NCBI RefSeq assembly: GCF_002964605.1
Contig: NZ_PQDH01000013.1
Location: forward strand, 29,568 to 93,567
Source of the DNA: Vallitalea okinawensis
GTDB taxonomy: Bacteria > Bacillota > Clostridia > Lachnospirales > PQDH01
Direction: 5' to 3'
Length of the DNA: 64,000 nt
The position numbers and the translations under genes are program-made. Shown here piece after piece: positions 48,799-57,733 of the stretch (its first letter is position 1; each line of letters opens with the position of its first letter). The notes under the pieces are model-generated. The model had not been told where the DNA came from, made no database searches, and was given only the letters and a program-made list of their open reading frames with translations.

Positions 48799-50010
48799 AT
48801 GCGTAAAATGGGTTTTAAAGAATTTTTATTTATTTTACCTATCTTAATTTTACTAACAGTATTTTCACTATGGCCTATACTTCAGACTTTTTCTTATTCT
48901 TTTTTTGATTATAGGCTAAATGATCAGCAAAAATCAGGATTATATCTTTCAGATAAATATAATGTTGATTTGTTTATGGAAACAAGTGATTATGTAAAGT
49001 TCTATTTAAATGGAGAAAAAGATGTAGTCGATGAAGAGGGTGCCAAGATAATTGGTGAAACGATAGCTTTAGTTGACGAGCAACAAGCATTATTTGAAGG
49101 AAAAACAGGAGTCATTGAGTTAACTGGTGATGAATCAGATAAAGTGGGAAGTTTTAATGCTACTTTAGAGGAAAATATAAATATATTAGTTAATCAATAT
49201 GAATTAGTCAATGAAAGTAACTATCAATACATTATTGAAGAACTAAATACATCACTCATTTCTTCAAACTTTACTGGTTTAAAAGGATATAGTGATGCAA
49301 TAAAAGATGACAGAGTTCACAATGCCTTAATTAATACGATAATTTTTACAATAGCATCGATTACAATTGAGTTTATTCTAGGTCTTGGGTTAGCTGTTAT
49401 AATGAATAAATCCATTCGTGGTAGAGGTGCTGTTCGTACAATTTCCATTATTCCATGGGCTATTCCAACAGCTGTTGCAGCCTTAATGTGGAGTTATTTA
49501 TATGACGGTGCAAGTGGGGTCATTGCACAAATGTTTGAGAATATTGGCTTGATTGCTAGTTCGGAAGAGTTACTATTGTCATCAACAGGTGCGATGATAT
49601 CAGCCATCATGGCAGATGTATGGAAGACAACTCCTTATATGGCTTTACTATTATTAGCTGGTTTTCAAACAATACCTGGATCAGTTTATGAAAGTGCAAA
49701 GGTTGACGGATCTGGACCGGTCTACACTTTCTTTAAAATAACCTTACCATTAATTAAGCACTCGATTCTTGTTGCTTTATTATTTAGAACACTAGATGCC
49801 TTTAGGGTATTTGATTTGATTTATGTATTAACAGGTGGAGGACCAGGTGGATCGACAGAAACCATGTCAGTCTATGCTTATAAATTGATGTTTGGTCAAA
49901 CAAACTTTGGTTATGGATCTGTTATCGTTATCATTATGTTCTTATGCGTAGCATTGATTACAACACTCTTTGTAAAAGTGCTAGGTACAGACTTAATGGA
50001 TACAAATTAG
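48799..50010 (+). CDS. Disaccharide ABC importer permease, MalF-like, with large extracellular insert
   Basis: 403 residues, about 100 longer than the common 290-300. TM1 (about 9-28) is followed by an insert (about 35-165, rich in Asp, Glu and Asn, no hydrophobic segment) before TM2. This is the position of the MalF P2 loop. The transport core has the EAA loop YESAKVDGSGPVYTFFKITLP and the end FGYGSVIVIIMFL. It should pair with the permease at 50253. The insert may contact the binding protein. Confidence 0.9.
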   Translation: MRKMGFKEFLFILPILILLTVFSLWPILQTFSYSFFDYRLNDQQKSGLYLSDKYNVDLFMETSDYVKFYLNGEKDVVDEEGAKIIGETIALVDEQQALFEGKTGVIELTGDESDKVGSFNATLEENINILVNQYELVNESNYQYIIEELNTSLISSNFTGLKGYSDAIKDDRVHNALINTIIFTIASITIEFILGLGLAVIMNKSIRGRGAVRTISIIPWAIPTAVAALMWSYLYDGASGVIAQMFENIGLIASSEELLLSSTGAMISAIMADVWKTTPYMALLLLAGFQTIPGSVYESAKVDGSGPVYTFFKITLPLIKHSILVALLFRTLDAFRVFDLIYVLTGGGPGGSTETMSVYAYKLMFGQTNFGYGSVIVIIMFLCVALITTLFVKVLGTDLMDTN

Positions 50011-50226
50011 TTAGTAAGTGCTTTTATGCCTAACGATTCTTAACTATTACTTATTGAGAACTTATAAAGATAAGAGTTTAGAAGAGATTGGTATAAAACA
50101 TTTAAGTAAGTGCTTTTATGCCTTTTAGACCTAACGATTCTTAACTTTTAAGTGAATGATTTTAAATCGAGCCATGATCTAATGAGATTTCATTAAGATA
50201 GAAGATTAGAAGAGGTTGATTTAAAC
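50011..50226 (+). repeat. Imperfect tandem duplication between the two permease genes
   Basis: Two copies of about 90-120 bases. Exact shared blocks are GTAAGTGCTTTTATGCC (50014-50030 and 50106-50122) and CTAACGATTCTTAACT (50030-50045 and 50131-50146), with a looser match AAGATAAGAGTTTAGAAGAG / AAGATAGAAGATTAGAAGAG further on. No coding frame is seen. An unusual gap inside an importer operon. Confidence 0.7.
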
Positions 50227-50252
50227 TACATTTACTACAAGGAGGTAATAAG

Positions 50253-51080
50253 ATGAAAGATACGAAGTATAATGTAATTCTATATATTGTTATTGCGGTA
50301 TACTTAGCAGTGATCGTCTTTCCATTCTTTTGGATATTCATTACATCTTTCAAACCAACGGCAGAAATTTTTGGTGAAGGTGCATTTAGTATCATTGCTG
50401 ACAACCCGACTTTAAGTCACTTCAAATCAGTTATTTTTGAAAAAAATATGTTACAAGCAATTAAAAACAGTTTAATTGTTTCTGTTGTGACAACTGTATA
50501 CGTGGTAGCTGTATCCACATTAGCTGCCTATGCCATTACTCGGTTTAAATTTAAAGGAAAAAACTTATTATTAGGTCTGATCTTAGCAGTATCCATGTTC
50601 CCACAAATGGTAGTAGTAGGTCCGATTTATAATCTGTTCATGGAGTTAGGATTAACAAATAGCTATGGTGTTGTATTAGCGTATTCAACTATTACACTGC
50701 CAATAGCAGTATGGATTCTCGTTGCTCACTTAAACAAAATACCACTTTCATTAGAGGAGTCTGCAAAGATCGATGGTGCATCTGCCTTTAAAACTTTATA
50801 TAAAGTGGTACTGCCTTTAGCAACGCCCGGTATAGCAACGGCCTCCATCATTGTTTTTATTAATGCTTGGAATGAATTCTTATTAACAATAACATTAAAC
50901 ACCAACAAAGAATATCATACAGTGCCTGTAGCCATCTCTTTCTTAAGAACACAATTCCAAATTCTTTGGGGTGAAGTGGCGGCAGCGACAATTGTTGTAA
51001 CAATACCAACATTAATTATCGTACTTTTATTCCAAAAACAAATTGTATCAGGTCTTACATCTGGTGCCATTAAAGAGTAG
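50253..51080 (+). CDS. Disaccharide ABC importer permease, MalG-like
   Basis: 275 residues with six membrane segments. Landmarks are FPFFWIFITSFKP, LAAYAITRFKFKGK, MFPQMVVVGPIYNLF and the EAA loop LEESAKIDGASAFKTLYKVVLP, then FINAWNEFLLTITL. Forms the pore with the MalF-like protein. AAGGAGG lies about 7 bases before the ATG. The GH65 gene follows after 13 bases. Confidence 0.95.
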   Translation: MKDTKYNVILYIVIAVYLAVIVFPFFWIFITSFKPTAEIFGEGAFSIIADNPTLSHFKSVIFEKNMLQAIKNSLIVSVVTTVYVVAVSTLAAYAITRFKFKGKNLLLGLILAVSMFPQMVVVGPIYNLFMELGLTNSYGVVLAYSTITLPIAVWILVAHLNKIPLSLEESAKIDGASAFKTLYKVVLPLATPGIATASIIVFINAWNEFLLTITLNTNKEYHTVPVAISFLRTQFQILWGEVAAATIVVTIPTLIIVLLFQKQIVSGLTSGAIKE

Positions 51081-51093
51081 AAGAGGTGTATAG

Positions 51094-53367
51094 ATGAGCT
51101 GGCTAGTTCAAGACAAAATTTATGAGGACAATAAAGTATTATTAAAAAATGAGAGCTTATTTAATGTATCCAATGGGTACATTGGTGTTAGGGGCAATTT
51201 TGAAGAAGGTTATGAAGCTGGCTTCGATACTATACGTGGCACCTATTTAAATGCATTTTATGAGGTTGAACCTATCACCTATGGTGAAAAGCTATACGGA
51301 TTTCCAGATACAAAACAGAAGATTTTAAATGTAATAGATAGTCAAACCATCCATTTATATATAGAAGGTGAGTATTTCTCTCTTCATCAAGGAGAAGTAC
51401 TTGATTTTACTAGAACGTTAGACATGAAGGAAGGTTCAGTAACGAGAAGCATCCATTGGCGTTCACCTAAAGGGCATGAAGTAAAGATCACTATTGAACG
51501 TCTAGCTTCCTTCAATACACTAGAGTTATTTCTTATTCGCTATACAGTAGAGGCTGTCAACTTTGATGGTGAAATAAAATTCTTATCATCAGTTGATGGT
51601 GATATCGTGAATTACACTGATGAAACGGATCCAAGAACAGGTGGGGGACATGGTAAGTGCTACGAGCAGTATGACGCAAAAGTAGTGGAGAATATGATAC
51701 AAGTATCAACTACTACCATACATTCAAAACTGAAGGCTACCTGTACTTGTCATCATCATTTAAATGAAACATGTGAATTGAATTTTGAGAAACATGAGCG
51801 TAAAGTAACAGCGATTATCTCAACTGATATTGAAAGAAGTCAAAAGATCACATTAACAAAATACAATGTTTATACGGATGATAGACGACATGAGAGACCG
51901 GAAGAAGACGGAAAAGAGTTATTAAAGAAGGTCATCTATAGAGAGTTTGATTTTTATTTAGATGAGCAGATTCAATATCTAAAAAAGTTCTGGAAGAGTG
52001 CAGATATTACTATCCAGGGCGATGAGGACTTACAACAAGGTATCCACTATAATGTATATCAATTGCTACAATCTGTTGGAAAAGATAAATACAGTAATAT
52101 TGCAGCGAAAGGAATGAGTGGAGAAGGTTATGAAGGTCATTATTTCTGGGACACAGAAATATATATTTTTCCATTCTTCTTATTAACACAACCTGAGTTA
52201 GCTAAAAAGCTTTTAATCTATCGTCACTCTATCTTAGATGGGGCACGTAATAGAGCTAAGGAAATGGGGCATGAAAGAGGTGCTCTTTATCCTTGGAGAA
52301 CCATCAATGGCGATGAATGCTCACCATTCTTCCCAGCAGGAACAGCTCAGTATCATATTAATGCAGACATTGCCTATGCTGTCATTCAATACTACATGAT
52401 AACAAGAGATACAGAATTTATGATTCATTATGGTGCTGAAATATTATTTGAGACAGCACGCCTTTGGGCTGATATTGGTCATTTCCACCATAATCAATTT
52501 ATGATTCATTCTGTAACTGGACCTGATGAGTATACTTGTGTGGTAGATAACAACTATTATACAAATGTCATGGCTAAACACAATTTGAAATGGGCTTATA
52601 AAATGTATGAATTACTAAAGGACCAGTCGAACCATATGACAACAATCATAGAGTCAATGGAATTAACAAAAGAGGAAGTCGAGAAATGGCAAAAAGCCTA
52701 TGAAAATATGTACTTACCATATGATAAAGCATTAGGTATTAACCCCCAAGATGATACTTTCTTAACCAAAAAAATATGGGAGATTAGTAGTATACCTAAG
52801 AATAAGTTTCCTTTATTGTTAAACTATCACCCTTTATTAATTTATCGTTATCAGATTTGTAAGCAAGCAGATACTGTATTGGCTCATTTTCTTTTGGAAG
52901 ATGAACAAGGTTATGAGACTATAGAAAAGTCTTATCATTATTATGAAAACATTACCACACATGATTCATCCCTATCTTTTGGTGTTTTCTCCATAATGGC
53001 AGCTAAAGTAGGTGAAGAACAAAAAGCCTACGATTACTTTATGAAATCAGCAAGGTTAGATTTAGATGATCATCATGGTAATACAAAGCATGGTATTCAT
53101 ACGGCTAACATGGGTGGTACTTATCTTGGTATCGTCTATGGCTTCGGAGGATTAAGAATTAAAGAAGATATAGCTTCATTGAATCCTAAAAAGCCGAGCA
53201 AATGGCAAGAATATGCCTTTAAGTTCATTTATCAAGGTAGACTTGTTAAAGTAATAGTCAAAGAAAATAGAATAGAAATCCTTTTAGAAGAAGGCGAAGC
53301 TTTAGACATAAAAGTATATGAAAAAGTATATACGTTAGAATCAAAGCTTCATATAGACCTTGCTTAA
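51094..53367 (+). CDS. Glycoside hydrolase family 65 disaccharide phosphorylase
   Basis: 757 residues. GH65 inverting phosphorylases split alpha-glucobiose with phosphate to beta-glucose 1-phosphate and glucose. Family landmarks: NGYIGVRGNFEEG, SVDGDIVNYTD, AKGMSGEGYEGHYFWDTEIY, the catalytic acid E479 in TGPDEYT, and HTANMGGTYLGIVYGFGGLR. The specific substrate (maltose, trehalose, kojibiose or nigerose) cannot be told by eye. It is the last gene of the importer operon, so the disaccharide is imported intact and then phosphorolysed. A beta-phosphoglucomutase often follows but is absent here. Confidence 0.93.
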   Translation: MSWLVQDKIYEDNKVLLKNESLFNVSNGYIGVRGNFEEGYEAGFDTIRGTYLNAFYEVEPITYGEKLYGFPDTKQKILNVIDSQTIHLYIEGEYFSLHQGEVLDFTRTLDMKEGSVTRSIHWRSPKGHEVKITIERLASFNTLELFLIRYTVEAVNFDGEIKFLSSVDGDIVNYTDETDPRTGGGHGKCYEQYDAKVVENMIQVSTTTIHSKLKATCTCHHHLNETCELNFEKHERKVTAIISTDIERSQKITLTKYNVYTDDRRHERPEEDGKELLKKVIYREFDFYLDEQIQYLKKFWKSADITIQGDEDLQQGIHYNVYQLLQSVGKDKYSNIAAKGMSGEGYEGHYFWDTEIYIFPFFLLTQPELAKKLLIYRHSILDGARNRAKEMGHERGALYPWRTINGDECSPFFPAGTAQYHINADIAYAVIQYYMITRDTEFMIHYGAEILFETARLWADIGHFHHNQFMIHSVTGPDEYTCVVDNNYYTNVMAKHNLKWAYKMYELLKDQSNHMTTIIESMELTKEEVEKWQKAYENMYLPYDKALGINPQDDTFLTKKIWEISSIPKNKFPLLLNYHPLLIYRYQICKQADTVLAHFLLEDEQGYETIEKSYHYYENITTHDSSLSFGVFSIMAAKVGEEQKAYDYFMKSARLDLDDHHGNTKHGIHTANMGGTYLGIVYGFGGLRIKEDIASLNPKKPSKWQEYAFKFIYQGRLVKVIVKENRIEILLEEGEALDIKVYEKVYTLESKLHIDLA

Positions 53368-53382
53368 TCCATGGATTAAGCA
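53361..53382 (+). other. Palindrome over the GH65 stop codon
   Basis: TGCTTAATCC-ATGGATTAAGCA is a perfect 22-base palindrome that includes the TAA stop (53365-53367). It precedes the terminator by 22 bases. Confidence 0.5.
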
Positions 53383-53404
53383 TAAGGAAATGTGTATTAT
53401 TTAG

Positions 53405-53441
53405 AGTACATGAGAACATTGATTTCTCATGTACTTTTTTA
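53405..53441 (+). terminator. Terminator of the disaccharide importer/GH65 operon
   Basis: 11-bp perfect stem (AGTACATGAGA / TCTCATGTACT), 9-base loop, then six T. Confidence 0.9.
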
Positions 53442-53451
53442 TTACCTCAAT

Positions 53452-53480
53452 TTGATTTCCATCAGAATATTATTCATAAT
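53452..53480 (+). promoter_or_regulatory. Promoter of the LysM-GH18 gene
   Basis: TTGATT (53452-53457), 17-base spacer, CATAAT (53475-53480), 43 bases before the chosen ATG. Supports the downstream start. Confidence 0.55.
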
Positions 53481-53523
53481 CGTGAATACAAATAAAGTAG
53501 GAAGCTGTGTTGAGGTGAATGTA

Positions 53524-55032
53524 ATGAATAGAATTTATTATGATGTGAGACCGGGAGATTCACTTTATACAATAAGTGCATTTTTTAAGACTACTGTTGA
53601 TGCTATCAAAGAAGCAAATAAAATGGAGACAGATGAGGTTTATGTTGGACAGCGTTTAATCATTCCTGTGATGTATTATTACGTTAAACCGGGAGAAACC
53701 CTATATACTATTGCCGAACTCTTTAAAACCACGGCTCAGAGTATCATACAGCTGAATGAGTTAGAGAGTGATCGGCTTGTTATAGACCAGCCCCTATTAA
53801 TTCCTTTATACACTCAAGCCATCGTTACCAGTGATCAGGTAAATATATACAGATGGGCAGGGAGTATGTATCCTGTTTTGGCTACAATGAAAAAGGGAAC
53901 TAAGCTACCGGTTATGTTACAAGAAGATAAATGGTATAATGTTATGTTACATGATGGTTCAAGAGGTTATGTGAATGCCAATGATGTAGAAATAGAAGTA
54001 GTGGATGGTCAAAAGCCTATCTCCACTATTTTAGGGTTCTATACTTTAGAAGAAGGGCCAGCCTTACCTAGTTCATTTGAATCATTTGTTAGAAATACCG
54101 ATGAGCTTTCTGAGATAGGGCTCTTTATGTATCGTATTAGTAGATCTGATCCCACAAAAGTAGATAAATTCGGTGAGTTTACTGATGAAGAAGTTAAAAA
54201 ATTAGTTGAAATTGGTCATGAAAACAATATTCTTATGATGCCGACGGTTCATAATCTATTGTATGAACGAGGTAACCAAGAGATTAATAAGGAAGTATTG
54301 CATCAGATGTTAGCAACTGAAGAGTCGCAGAATGCCTTTATTGCATCATTAGTTAGTTTGGTAGAAATTCTTGATTTTGATGGCGTTAATATAGATTTTG
54401 AGGATGCCTATGAAGAAGATGAACAACTAATATCAGACTTTTATACAAAACTAGGTGCAGTCTTTGATGAAAAAGGCTACTTGTTGTCAGCAGATTTGCC
54501 TGCTAGAATAACTGATGAAGATGTTAATCCCTTTTCTAATCCATATGACTATGCCACTATAGGGAAAGCTGTAGATGAATTTGTTGTCATGCTCTATAAT
54601 GAACATGGATGGCCTGGAAGTGGACCTGGTCCAGTTGTATCTTCAGGATGGATGGAGAAGGTTTTAGATTATACGATAACGCGAGTTCCAAAGGAAAAAA
54701 TCCTAGCAGCCGTATCAGTCTTCGGTTTTGATTTCAACCTCGATACGGATACAGCCAATTATGCTACTTATGATCGGGCAATGGAGTTAGCTGATCAATA
54801 TGGTAAAGAGGTTATTTTTGATGAAGAAACGCTAACACCGATGTTCAGTTATACAGCGGAAGATGGGTCTCAGCATGAGGTATGGTTTGAGAATGCTGAG
54901 AGTATTAAGGCAAAAATAGATATTGCCTGGGATTATGGGATTAAAGGCATAGCCCTTTGGAGACTTGGGATGGAAGATCCTGAGATGTGGACCATGATGA
55001 GAGAAGAGGTTGTGGTGCCAAAAAGGACATAA
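53524..55032 (+). CDS. LysM-SH3-GH18 spore-type peptidoglycan glucosidase (YaaH/SleL-like)
   Basis: 502 residues from ATG 53524 with GAGGTG 6 bases before; the open frame extends upstream but crosses the previous operon's terminator. Two LysM motifs (YDVRPGDSLYTISAFF and YYVKPGETLYTIAELF), an SH3-like segment (about 103-160: VNIYRWAGSMYPV), then a GH18 barrel (about 165-500) with catalytic E293 in FDGVNIDFED. No signal peptide. YaaH and SleL proteins act on spore-cortex muramic-lactam peptidoglycan during germination. The SH3 insert between LysM and GH18 is less common. Confidence 0.85.
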   Translation: MNRIYYDVRPGDSLYTISAFFKTTVDAIKEANKMETDEVYVGQRLIIPVMYYYVKPGETLYTIAELFKTTAQSIIQLNELESDRLVIDQPLLIPLYTQAIVTSDQVNIYRWAGSMYPVLATMKKGTKLPVMLQEDKWYNVMLHDGSRGYVNANDVEIEVVDGQKPISTILGFYTLEEGPALPSSFESFVRNTDELSEIGLFMYRISRSDPTKVDKFGEFTDEEVKKLVEIGHENNILMMPTVHNLLYERGNQEINKEVLHQMLATEESQNAFIASLVSLVEILDFDGVNIDFEDAYEEDEQLISDFYTKLGAVFDEKGYLLSADLPARITDEDVNPFSNPYDYATIGKAVDEFVVMLYNEHGWPGSGPGPVVSSGWMEKVLDYTITRVPKEKILAAVSVFGFDFNLDTDTANYATYDRAMELADQYGKEVIFDEETLTPMFSYTAEDGSQHEVWFENAESIKAKIDIAWDYGIKGIALWRLGMEDPEMWTMMREEVVVPKRT

Positions 55033-55061
55033 AAATACAATCAAAAATATTTATATATAGT

Positions 55062-55096
55062 AAAAAGCGATATCTATGTAGGTATCGCTTTTTAAT
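55062..55096 (+). terminator. Terminator of the LysM-GH18 gene
   Basis: 13-bp stem with one G-T pair (AAAAAGCGATATC / GGTATCGCTTTTT), 6-base loop, then TTTTTAATTT. Confidence 0.85.
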
Positions 55097-55448
55097 TTAA
55101 AACCTAATAAGTTATTACTAATAGGGTCAAGTATACAAGGGGCGCTATTACGCCGACTAGAAAATTAAGTAAACATATAATAGATAATTCAAATAAAATA
55201 AATTAACTTAAAATAAACTGAAAACACTTGCATATTAAATAAGCTGTACTAAATGTTAAGTTTAGTATAACTAATAGGTAGGTATGTATGATAACGATAA
55301 TTAGTGTGATATAATAATAGGAAATAAAGCAATTTCTAAAGAATTTTTGGTTCTTATAAGAACAGTTGTAAAACCTATTTGGATAAACTATAATTTGAAG
55401 CAGATATATATTGAACTTATACAGATACCAAGGAGTGGAGGTAGGAAT
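55097..55448 (+). promoter_or_regulatory. Fumarase leader region with extended -10 promoter
   Basis: No gene is seen. TGATATAAT (55307-55315) is a good extended -10 box. Upstream lie a small hairpin TACTAAA / TTTAGTA (55247-55267) and a GC-rich GGCG / CGCC motif near 55140-55155. About 130 bases of untranslated leader would follow. An open frame runs through the leader into the fumarase gene, but the GGAGGTAGG at 55438-55446 supports the ATG at 55449. Confidence 0.45.
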
Positions 55449-56291
55449 ATGAGAGAAATTCATGTTAGTCAAATCACAGAAGCAGTTGCTAAAATGTGTA
55501 TTGATGCTAATTATTACATTAGTGATGATATCAAAGAGGCATTTCATACATCAATTAAAGAGGAAGTTTCACCTATTGGTAAGGATATACTAGGTCAATT
55601 AATCGATAACTCGGAAGTAGCAAGAGATCTGCAAATGCCAATCTGCCAGGATACAGGTATGGCGGTAGTATTTTGTGAAATCGGGCAAGAAGTCCATTTG
55701 GTTGGTGGTTCCATAGAAGAAGCTATTAATGAAGGTGTAAGAAAAGGTTATGAAGAAGGATACTTAAGAAAATCTGTTGTTAATGATCCTTTAATTCGTG
55801 AAAATACAAAGGATAACACACCTGCTGTCATTTATTATAATATTGTTCCAGGCAGTGAAGTGGAAATTACAGTAGCTCCAAAAGGGTTTGGTAGCGAAAA
55901 TATGAGTAGAATCTATATGCTTAAACCAGCTGATGGTATTGAAGGTGTAAAAAAGGCTATACTTGAAGCTGTAGAACTAGCAGGACCAAATGCATGCCCA
56001 CCTATTATAGTAGGAGTGGGATTAGGTGGTACATTTGATAAAGCGGCATATTTGGCAAAGAAAGCTCTTTTAAGACCAGTTGGACATTCTTCTGAAATAC
56101 CACATATTAAAGAACTGGAAGATGAGATGCTGACAAAGATCAACAAACTAGGTATTGGACCACAAGGATTAGGTGGCAAAACAACAGCCTTAGATATTCA
56201 TATAGAAACCTATCCTACACATATAGCCGGTTTACCAGTAGCTATTAACATAAGTTGTCATGTAACACGACATGTCAGTAAGGTTTTATAG
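55449..56291 (+). CDS. Fumarate hydratase alpha subunit (class I, Fe-S)
   Basis: 280 residues from ATG 55449. This is the N-terminal domain of class I fumarases made as a separate subunit, as in many Clostridia and archaea. The three cluster cysteines can be placed: C66 in PICQDTGMAV, C183 in NACPPIIVG and C270 in NISCHVT. Interconverts fumarate and malate with the beta subunit 11 bases downstream. L-tartrate dehydratase (TtdAB) has the same architecture and cannot be excluded. Spelled fumA or ttdA in different genomes. Confidence 0.88.
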   Translation: MREIHVSQITEAVAKMCIDANYYISDDIKEAFHTSIKEEVSPIGKDILGQLIDNSEVARDLQMPICQDTGMAVVFCEIGQEVHLVGGSIEEAINEGVRKGYEEGYLRKSVVNDPLIRENTKDNTPAVIYYNIVPGSEVEITVAPKGFGSENMSRIYMLKPADGIEGVKKAILEAVELAGPNACPPIIVGVGLGGTFDKAAYLAKKALLRPVGHSSEIPHIKELEDEMLTKINKLGIGPQGLGGKTTALDIHIETYPTHIAGLPVAINISCHVTRHVSKVL

Positions 56292-56302
56292 GAGGGGTCA
56301 TA

Positions 56303-56848
56303 ATGAAAGAAATTACAACACCATTTACAAAAGATAAGGTAGCTGAGCTAAAAGCAGGGGACAGTGTATTAATATCAGGTACAATTTATACAGCAAGGGA
56401 TGCGGCACATAAACGACTTATTGATCAAATGAATAATGGAGAAGAGTTACCCTTTGACTTAAAAGATGCGATTATCTACTATGTTGGTCCAGCACCAGCC
56501 AAAGAAGGTCGCGTTATTGGATCTGCAGGACCAACAACCAGTTATCGAATGGATTCTTACACGACCCCACTACTTGAAAAGGGCTTAAATGGCATGATCG
56601 GTAAGGGGAAAAGAAGTGAAGAAGTAATCGATAGTATTAAAAAGCATAAAGCCATTTATTTTGCAGCAGTAGGTGGGGCAGCAGCACTCATTTCAGACCG
56701 AATTAAAAGTGTAGAAATTATCGCTTATGATGATCTGGGAACTGAAGCCATTAGAAAGATAGAAGTGGAAAAGTTTCCAGCAATAGTGGTATTGGATAGT
56801 GAAGGAAACAATCTATACGTAAGCGAGCGAGAGAAATATAGAGAATAA
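56303..56848 (+). CDS. Fumarate hydratase beta subunit (class I)
   Basis: 181 residues, the C-terminal swivelling domain of class I fumarase or tartrate dehydratase. Motifs are SGTIYTARDAAHKR, YYVGPAPA, GSAGPTTSYRMDSYTTPLLE and IGKGKRSEE. It completes the active site of the alpha subunit. In operon with it (11-base gap, GGAGGGG ribosome site). Confidence 0.9.
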   Translation: MKEITTPFTKDKVAELKAGDSVLISGTIYTARDAAHKRLIDQMNNGEELPFDLKDAIIYYVGPAPAKEGRVIGSAGPTTSYRMDSYTTPLLEKGLNGMIGKGKRSEEVIDSIKKHKAIYFAAVGGAAALISDRIKSVEIIAYDDLGTEAIRKIEVEKFPAIVVLDSEGNNLYVSEREKYRE

Positions 56849-57177
56849 GAACCATGTTTTGAAATAATGGACCTTTTAGAGGATTAAACCCTAATAATCA
56901 AAGGAGAAAGTATTTGTAAACAAATGTAAGCTGTAATATAATGATTAAGTTATAAAAAGTATTGCTTATTTATAAGTCCAGAACAAATAATAAAGGAGTG
57001 TGTAGATTCACTCCTTTAATAATTTTAGCCCTATTTTAGTGTACGATCTATATTAGAACTAAACATTACGAATATTTTTTTCTATAGTTTAATATATTTT
57101 CCTTAATTCAACTTATATATAATTAATGATCATACATATCACACAATCAGAAATAGGCTAAGAGGGAGATGTCATCT
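56849..57177 (+). other. Intergenic region with promoter, two hairpins and a terminator
   Basis: No protein gene is seen. TTGTAA (56914-56919), 17-base spacer and TATAAT (56937-56942) form a promoter. A hairpin around TTATAAA / TTTATAA (56951-56976) follows, then a 10-bp stem TAAAGGAGTG / CACTCCTTTA (56991-57018) with a short T-rich tail. This could be a short RNA of about 75-80 bases, or the fumarase terminator preceded by an accidental promoter. Confidence 0.4.
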
Positions 57178-57660
57178 ATGCATACTGAGCAATCTCGTAG
57201 AAAACGAGCGTCACTATTAGAAGTAGTAGTCACTACTGGTGTGTTGTTTATCATTATACTTTTATTGAATATGTTATTTTACAACATGGGAATTAGGGGG
57301 GTATTCAGTGATTTACTCACGATCTGTCTACCAATTGTATTAGGATTTTATGTATTGAGAAGCTATGGATTATCTTATCAATATACGATTATTTGTGAAG
57401 AATTGATTATCAAAGAGTGCCGTGGTAATAAAGAACGAGTACTATTAAACATAAATATCAATCAAATAGAAGAAATTCATAAAGGACCTATTAGTAGAGA
57501 AGAGAAGAAAGCATTCATGCAGAATAAGCGCTTTGTCGATGCAAAGAAGCATCAGAATGGTGTATCTTATTACTGCATTTATAGTGAAGATGGATCAAAA
57601 TATTGCTTTCAATTTGAACCAAGCGAAAAATTATTAGAGAAACTTAAAGTTAATTTATAA
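57178..57660 (+). CDS. Small membrane protein of unknown function
   Basis: 160 residues from ATG 57178, with GAGGGA 9 bases upstream; the ATG at 57169 touches that site. A basic N-terminus is followed by two membrane segments (about 15-35 and 42-60), then a cytoplasmic or external domain of about 95 residues that alternates strands (YTIICEELIIKEC, VLLNININQIEEIHK, YYCIYSEDGSKYCF, FEPSEKLLEKL). This resembles a bacterial PH-like (bPH) fold, but I cannot confirm it. Stands alone. Confidence 0.55.
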   Translation: MHTEQSRRKRASLLEVVVTTGVLFIIILLLNMLFYNMGIRGVFSDLLTICLPIVLGFYVLRSYGLSYQYTIICEELIIKECRGNKERVLLNININQIEEIHKGPISREEKKAFMQNKRFVDAKKHQNGVSYYCIYSEDGSKYCFQFEPSEKLLEKLKVNL

Positions 57661-57698
57661 TACTCATATAAATAATTATTAATTTTTACAATAAAGTA

Positions 57699-57727
57699 TT
57701 GTCATTTATATTTTTTTGAGTTATACT
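57699..57727 (+). promoter_or_regulatory. Promoter of the candidate free-standing RNA
   Basis: TTGTCA (57699-57704), 17-base spacer, TATACT (57722-57727). It starts transcription near 57734, where no protein gene begins. Confidence 0.6.
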
Positions 57728-57733
57728 ATATGC

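Noticed and set aside
50011..50226. CRISPR array
   Set aside because: Only two imperfect copies with long, related intervals; no regular short repeats, and no cas genes anywhere in the window.
53392..53523. Upstream extension of the LysM-GH18 frame to 53392
   Set aside because: It runs through the previous operon's terminator (53405-53441) and the promoter at 53452-53480; GAGGTG before 53524 is the better start.
55203..55547. 114-residue minus-strand open frame across the fumarase leader
   Set aside because: It covers the putative fumarase promoter and gene start, is low in complexity and has no recognisable motif.
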